DNA from: STF1-138 sp035356975
GTDB taxonomy: Bacteria; Patescibacteriota; Patescibacteriia; UBA1558; S5-K13
Length of the DNA stretch: 25,130 nt
Direction of reading: 5' to 3'
Assembly: GCA_035356975.1 (NCBI GenBank)
Contig: DAORGW010000012.1
Span: 1 to 25,130 of the forward strand
The position numbers were made by a program, and so were the translations under genes. Shown piece by piece: positions 21,827-25,130 of the stretch (the stretch's first letter is position 1; the number at the start of each line of letters is the position of its first letter). Below the pieces are notes generated by a model that had not been told where the DNA came from, searched no databases, and saw nothing but the letters and a program-made list of their open reading frames with translations.

Positions 21827-22087
21827 TTATTTTCTAAATTTTATAGAGCGATCACATTTGCCGTCATTATTTTCATCAACAAAATTTCCACATTTATTGT
21901 TTTCTGTACACCCACAATCCCCCGCTCTTTTTTTCTGACATCCACATCCAGAAGGCTCTATATTATTTCTATTTTGAACTTTATTCTGTTGAGCTTCTGC
22001 GGTATTTGGTTTATTTATTGACATTACAAATGCCAACCCAAGTGATAAAACTGATACAACAACACCCATTATTAAATATTTTTTCAT
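21827..22087 (-). CDS. Small exported Cys-rich protein with EF-hand-like loop
   Basis: An 86-residue protein. An N-terminal signal or membrane anchor (about 4-25, LIMGVVVSVLSLGLAFVMS) is followed by a polar linker and a Cys-rich end with eight Cys: SGCGCQKK, GDCGCTE, NKCGN and GKCDR. The stretch DENNDGKCD has the spacing of a calcium-binding EF-hand-like or thrombospondin-3 loop. The Cys pairs (CGC) suggest metal binding or disulfides outside the cytoplasm. It lies 16 bases after the membrane regulator gene, whose C-terminal tail carries the similar CGCGMKNCDC, so both may bind the same metal or partner. Not assigned to a named family. Confidence 0.8.
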   Translation of the reverse strand: MKKYLIMGVVVSVLSLGLAFVMSINKPNTAEAQQNKVQNRNNIEPSGCGCQKKRAGDCGCTENNKCGNFVDENNDGKCDRSIKFRK

Positions 22088-22103
22088 AAATTTTAATTAA
22101 TTC

Positions 22104-22874
22104 TTAGTTTAAAATTTTAATCCCACAACCATTACTACGTTTATCTATAAAATTTCTTTCACTATTTACACAATCACAATTTTTCATCCCACAACCACAT
22201 CGCATTTCTCGAATATGTTCTGCATAAAAATTATTGTCATCAATTTTTCTACCAACTACTTTTATATTATTATCCAAATTTAAACTTTCTAATTCTGCGT
22301 CATTGTTAAATAAAATATTCCAATTTTTTTCATATATATCTTTAAATGATCCGGAATTTTCTGAAATATTTATAAATTTTCCAACAAGTATTCCTTTTTC
22401 CGGATTATTCCACATTTTTAAATTTTGGCAAGATAATGCCTTATATGAATTTACTTTTAAAAAATTATTATCAAAATATCTAGCAACCCCCGAAAAATAA
22501 AACATTATTCCAATTAATATAATTAAAGATAATCCGAATAAAGATACTTTTAAAAAATTAAATTTATAGGATTTTTTAGTATTCTTAAAATCAAAATATA
22601 AAATAAATAAAAATATAATTAAAATTATTATCCAAAAATATGGCATTGTTTTAAACACAAACTCAAATAAATTACCAGAAACCCTGTCTCTTAAATCAAA
22701 ATCGCTTGAAATAAACATGTGAATTATAAAAGAAAAAGAAAGCGCACCAAAAATTATAAAAATTGGAACCAAAACCCATAAAAAAATATTGTAAAATACA
22801 AAAATCCACCTTGGCCTTGGTTTTATATTTTTTTCTTTAATTTTTTCTAAAACAATATTAATAATATTCGTCAT
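22104..22874 (-). CDS. Membrane regulator with OB-like exported domain, likely anti-sigma factor
   Basis: A 256-residue protein. A short cytoplasmic N-terminal part (about 1-22) precedes three membrane segments (about 23-52, 75-95 and 108-130). An exported domain (about 135-235) has a strand pattern GILVGKFINISEN, KNWNILFNND and NIKVVGRKIDDNNFYAEHI resembling an OB fold. The tail is Cys-rich (RCGCGMKNCDC, later NGCG). Its ATG overlaps the TGA of the sigma factor gene (ATGA), so translation is coupled, the usual arrangement for a sigma factor and its membrane-bound regulator. A standard zinc-type anti-sigma (HxxxCxxC) domain is not visible. It is therefore a candidate anti-sigma factor by position and topology, not by a known motif. 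Confidence 0.78.
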   Translation of the reverse strand: MTNIINIVLEKIKEKNIKPRPRWIFVFYNIFLWVLVPIFIIFGALSFSFIIHMFISSDFDLRDRVSGNLFEFVFKTMPYFWIIILIIFLFILYFDFKNTKKSYKFNFLKVSLFGLSLIILIGIMFYFSGVARYFDNNFLKVNSYKALSCQNLKMWNNPEKGILVGKFINISENSGSFKDIYEKNWNILFNNDAELESLNLDNNIKVVGRKIDDNNFYAEHIREMRCGCGMKNCDCVNSERNFIDKRSNGCGIKILN

Positions 22875-23443
22875 ATTTTTATATCTAATTTTATTAAAAT
22901 ATCTCTAAATTGTTTTTTTGCTCTATTTATAAGAGTACCGACTGTTCCGATTGGTTTTTTTATAATATCTGAAATTTCATTGTAATCCTTAAATTCAAAA
23001 AATTTCAAAATCAAAACTTCTCTATATTTCACATCCATTTTTTGTAAAACCTCCTTCAATTTTTCTCGCAAAATATAAGAATCCAAATCTTTTTCTATAT
23101 TAAAATCAGATTTTATACTTTCCAAAATGTCATCATTTATATTTAAATCGAAAAATTTGGGTCTTGAATTAAATTTTCTAAAATTTGTTATTACTTCATT
23201 ATGAGTTATTCTATAAATCCATGAAGAAAATTTTAAATCAGCATCAAAACCATTTAAATTCCTATAAACTTTTATAAATACTTCCTGTAAAATATCTTCT
23301 ATATCTTCTTTTGATAAATTAGAGATTCTTTTTATATAATTAAAAAGTTTTTTTTCATATCTATTTATAAGCTCAGAAAAACTATCTTCATTTGAAAATG
23401 CAGATATTACTAATTCTTCATCTGTTTTATAGGAGAAATCCAT
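22871..23443 (-). CDS. ECF-type RNA polymerase sigma factor
   Basis: A 190-residue protein. Region 2 (FSELINRYEKKLFNYIKRIS, then EDILQEVFIKVYRNLNGFD, then FSSWIYRITHNEVITNFRK) covers about 20-92. A linker follows, then region 4 (REVLILKFFEFKDYNEISDIIKKPIGTVGTLINRAKKQF, about 143-181) with the helix-turn-helix that reads the -35 element. There are no regions 1 or 3, so it is a group IV (ECF) factor. Ends in TGA overlapping the start of the membrane regulator. The gene is 45 bases after the upstream membrane protein gene on the same strand. The signal and target promoters are unknown. Confidence 0.94.
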   Translation of the reverse strand: MDFSYKTDEELVISAFSNEDSFSELINRYEKKLFNYIKRISNLSKEDIEDILQEVFIKVYRNLNGFDADLKFSSWIYRITHNEVITNFRKFNSRPKFFDLNINDDILESIKSDFNIEKDLDSYILREKLKEVLQKMDVKYREVLILKFFEFKDYNEISDIIKKPIGTVGTLINRAKKQFRDILIKLDIKI

Positions 23444-23488
23444 TATTTTTAGGTTTCTTTTTTTATTAATACTCGCCTAGCGTTATTT

Positions 23489-23866
23489 TTATTTCATATT
23501 TTTTCTTTTTCTCCAACAAATTAGAAACAAAACTCCAATTAAAAATACTGGTCCTGAAATTGGTAGAGTCCAAAATAACTGATAAAATTCTCCACCTCTA
23601 AAAATTGATATTATAATCATTGTTATATAAGCGATTCCTGCGAAAGTAAAAACAATTGCGCCAATTATCTCTTTTTTCCAAGAAATAATTAAAATTATCA
23701 ATAAAATTAAACCTGGAAGATTGTGAATAAGTAATCCAATTAAAATTTCCCAAAAATTTAAATCCCCCTCAAAAACATCAAAAGAAAAAAGAGCCAAAAA
23801 ACAAATAAAAAATATTGATAAAATTCTTGGCACCCAATATATAAATTTATTAATTTTATTTTTCAT
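23489..23866 (-). CDS. Four-helix membrane protein (DUF7670-like)
   Basis: A 125-residue integral membrane protein with hydrophobic segments at about 8-30, 40-62, 66-90 and 96-117, and basic ends (MKNKINK and KRKNMK). Features such as WVPRILSIFFICFLALFSFDVF and HNLPGLILLIILI resemble a small membrane family I recall as DUF7670, found in many bacteria; this is from memory. It is first in the sigma-factor operon, though the 45-base gap with a CGCCTAGCG-type imperfect palindrome (23473-23481) may contain an internal promoter for the sigma gene. Function unknown. Confidence 0.78.
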   Translation of the reverse strand: MKNKINKFIYWVPRILSIFFICFLALFSFDVFEGDLNFWEILIGLLIHNLPGLILLIILIISWKKEIIGAIVFTFAGIAYITMIIISIFRGGEFYQLFWTLPISGPVFLIGVLFLICWRKRKNMK

Positions 23867-24116
23867 TTTTATATATAACTATAATTGTAAATACATTGAA
23901 TTTATAAAAATAAACAAATGAACAATCCACTAAAGAATAAAAAGAAATCTTACAGATCAAACAACTTTTATAGCATAAAATTTTAATCCTTTGTATAATT
24001 TTACACTTTTTAATAAAATTAAACAAAAAAAATACCCTCTGTTGCTTTTCTTTAATATTATAAAATAATATAATATTAATAATGAATAAAAAATTAATAA
24101 TTTTAATAAATTAAAC

Positions 24117-24692
24117 ATGGACACTAGTACAAAATGGGTAGCCCCCGTATACAGAGTATCTCTTGTAAAAAATCTTATATTCACTGGGATTTTAGTCTCA
24201 ATATTATTAATTGCAAAACAAAATTTTATTTTTATTTTAGTATTTAGTATTTGTACGTTTACTGTATTACAAAGCATAAACCCAAAAAAACACGAACTTA
24301 TAGCAACACTATCTTTTTCTAAAAACATGGCAACTCACTATATTACAGAAAAAGAATTAAAAATTGAGTGGAAAAATAAAAAAAAGGTTATCAACCTTGA
24401 AAATATTTCAAACTTTAAAGAAGATGTTGCTGGATTTGAAACTCTACGAAATATGCCGATTTGTAAAAATTTTGACAGGCTGTGTTTCAGTACATTTCCC
24501 GGATTAGAATATATAATATACGTACCCAAAGCTTTAAAAAACGATATAGTGAAGGAACTCTCAAAACATGTACAATTTGTAAGTGCAAAACGACAATTAA
24601 AAATACTTAAACCTATGATTGCAGTAATAATAACTTTAAGCATTGTATATCTATTAATATTTTTCTATTATTTTAAATACTACATTCATTAA
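24117..24692 (+). CDS. Membrane protein with PH-like middle region
   Basis: A 191-residue protein. Two hydrophobic segments near the N terminus (about 18-32 and 36-52) are followed by a soluble part (about 70-155) with alternating strands: HYITEKELKIEWKNKKKVINLENISNFKE, then DRLCFSTFPGLEYIIYVPKAL and a helix DIVKELSKHV. A C-terminal membrane segment follows (about 166-187). The order of two helices and a PH-like strand set recalls YcxB-type proteins; the match is weak. A TATAAT at 24069-24074 lies upstream. It is divergent from the sigma-factor operon. A shadow reading frame on the opposite strand overlaps it and looks less protein-like. Confidence 0.65.
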   Translation: MDTSTKWVAPVYRVSLVKNLIFTGILVSILLIAKQNFIFILVFSICTFTVLQSINPKKHELIATLSFSKNMATHYITEKELKIEWKNKKKVINLENISNFKEDVAGFETLRNMPICKNFDRLCFSTFPGLEYIIYVPKALKNDIVKELSKHVQFVSAKRQLKILKPMIAVIITLSIVYLLIFFYYFKYYIH

Positions 24693-24765
24693 AAATACAA
24701 ATATTTACTCTAATAAAAATTTGTTTTTATATTATTGAAAATCGGGTTTAGATAAAATTAAAATA

Positions 24766-24785
24766 AAAATCGCCTGCAAAAGCGA
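24766..24785 (-). terminator. Possible terminator of tRNA-Val
   Basis: On the minus strand TCGC / GCGA (complements of 24782-24785 and 24770-24773) with an eight-base loop is followed by a T-rich tract. It lies about 60 bases after the tRNA 3' end. The stem has only four base pairs. Confidence 0.3.
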
Positions 24786-24847
24786 AATCATTAATACTAA
24801 ATTTTAAAAAATTCATCATTTAAAATTCGTGTTTCAAAATTGTTTGA

Positions 24848-24924
24848 TGGTGGGCCCTATAGGATTCGAACCTATGGCCTTCTCGGTGTAAACGAGACGC
24901 TCTAACCAACTGAGCCAAGGACCC
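24848..24924 (-). tRNA. tRNA-Val (anticodon TAC)
   Basis: On the minus strand the acceptor stem pairs GGGTCCT (complement of 24918-24924) with AGGGCCC (complement of 24852-24858), followed by A and an encoded CCA (24848-24850). The anticodon stem TCTCG/CGAGA encloses TTTACAC, giving UAC. The T arm has GTTCGAA. Length 77 bases. Confidence 0.97.
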
Positions 24925-25076
24925 CTAAATGGTGGACTTTGCTTTACCAATTTAGAACAATTTATTTTAGACTTAAAACAACTATATTTTATTACTAAAA
25001 CAAATTATGCCTTAAATTAGATGGGCTTTATTTGTCCTTTATAATATACCTTAATACATTATAACCAATAAATACT

Positions 25077-25130
25077 ATGGATAGTATATCAGAAAAACAA
25101 TTAAATGCAAATCGTCAAAATGCTCAATTA
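25077..25130 (+). CDS. Start of a gene cut by the window edge
   Basis: ATG 25077 opens a frame of 18 codons to the edge, reading MDSISEKQLNANRQNAQL. The pattern EKQLxANRxNAQ is one I remember from the N terminus of many hypothetical proteins, often near mobile or HNH-type genes, where it continues with STGP; only the first part can be seen here. A TATAAT lies at 25040-25045. Function cannot be assigned. Confidence 0.55.
   Translation, partial: MDSISEKQLNANRQNAQL

Noticed and set aside
22871..22874. Recoding of UGA as glycine, as in Gracilibacteria and SR1
   Set aside because: The sigma factor ends naturally at a TGA that overlaps the next start codon, and a pseudopilin also ends at TGA at 9669, so UGA is used as a stop.
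23957..24328. A 123-codon reading frame on the minus strand overlapping the gene at 24117-24692
   Set aside because: Its product is a low-complexity mix of Phe, Leu, Ile and Lys without domain pattern. The plus-strand frame is longer and has a sensible membrane/PH-like layout and an upstream TATAAT.
1..25130. CRISPR array, insertion sequence or prophage module
   Set aside because: No regularly spaced repeats with unique spacers, no transposase, integrase, terminase or structural phage gene was found. The repeats at 19411-20028 are not spaced like a CRISPR array.

Overview
The window is strongly AT-rich (judged by eye, not counted) and looks like chromosomal DNA of a Candidate Phyla Radiation / Patescibacteria bacterium, probably of the Parcubacteria side. 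The reasons are: compact genes with short or overlapping junctions, a type IV pilus operon of the reduced Gram-positive-like kind (PilB, PilC and several odd pseudopilins), a sensor kinase with an H-box region of the type I associate with these bacteria, a DksA-like C4 zinc-finger gene directly followed by lspA, and a sigma factor / membrane protein with an exported OB-like domain / Cys-rich peptide set. UGA acts as a stop (end of the sigma factor and of one pseudopilin), so this is not a code-25 Gracilibacteria/SR1 genome. The lineage call is inference from gene style, not from a marker gene.

Layout. 1-314: tRNA-Phe, tRNA-Pro, and a decayed copy of the tRNA-Pro 3' part, with a terminator after each Pro copy. 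370-4158: a 1262-residue protein of unknown role ending in a GNAT acetyltransferase domain. 4327-5077: an HU-like nucleoid protein and a REC-only response regulator, each with its own sigma70-type promoter and terminator. 5137-15763 (minus strand): one long apparent operon of eleven genes read leftwards from a promoter near 15836: REC regulator, PilB ATPase, PilC platform protein, four pseudopilins (one a 525-residue adhesin-like protein with an Fn3 domain between two similar beta domains), a small unknown protein, a CHASE-PAS-PAS histidine kinase, a second REC regulator and a Cache-like/PAS sensor without a kinase domain. It ends at a terminator (5091-5123) shared with the convergent regulator. 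15927-17018: a CapA-family protein with a probably leaderless message. 17112-17939: dksA-like plus lspA from a consensus promoter, meeting tail to tail a secreted, C-terminally membrane-anchored protein (17940-18944).

19059-21024 (minus strand): YraN-like nuclease, a four-helix-bundle (S23/IVP/Avd-type) protein gene enclosed by inverted AT-rich repeats that fit exactly between the neighbouring genes, a small membrane protein and a class I methyltransferase. 21142-21759: an M50-like membrane metalloprotease, divergent from the methyltransferase across a palindrome holding the -35 element. 21827-23866 (minus strand): a membrane protein, an ECF-type sigma factor, its likely membrane regulator with a periplasm-type OB-like domain and Cys-rich tail, and a small exported Cys-rich protein. 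24117-24692: a membrane protein with a PH-like middle. 24848-24924: tRNA-Val. 25077 to the edge: start of a further gene.

How they may work together: the central operon ties surface pili to a local phosphorelay (one kinase, two in-operon receivers, one kinase-less sensor, and a third receiver next door), suggesting that pilus assembly or pilus use is signal-controlled. The sigma-factor operon looks like an envelope or metal/redox sensing unit. The most unusual items are the repeat-bounded four-helix-bundle cassette, the 1262-residue GNAT fusion, the duplicated-domain pilin adhesin, and the pilus operon with its own sensory system.
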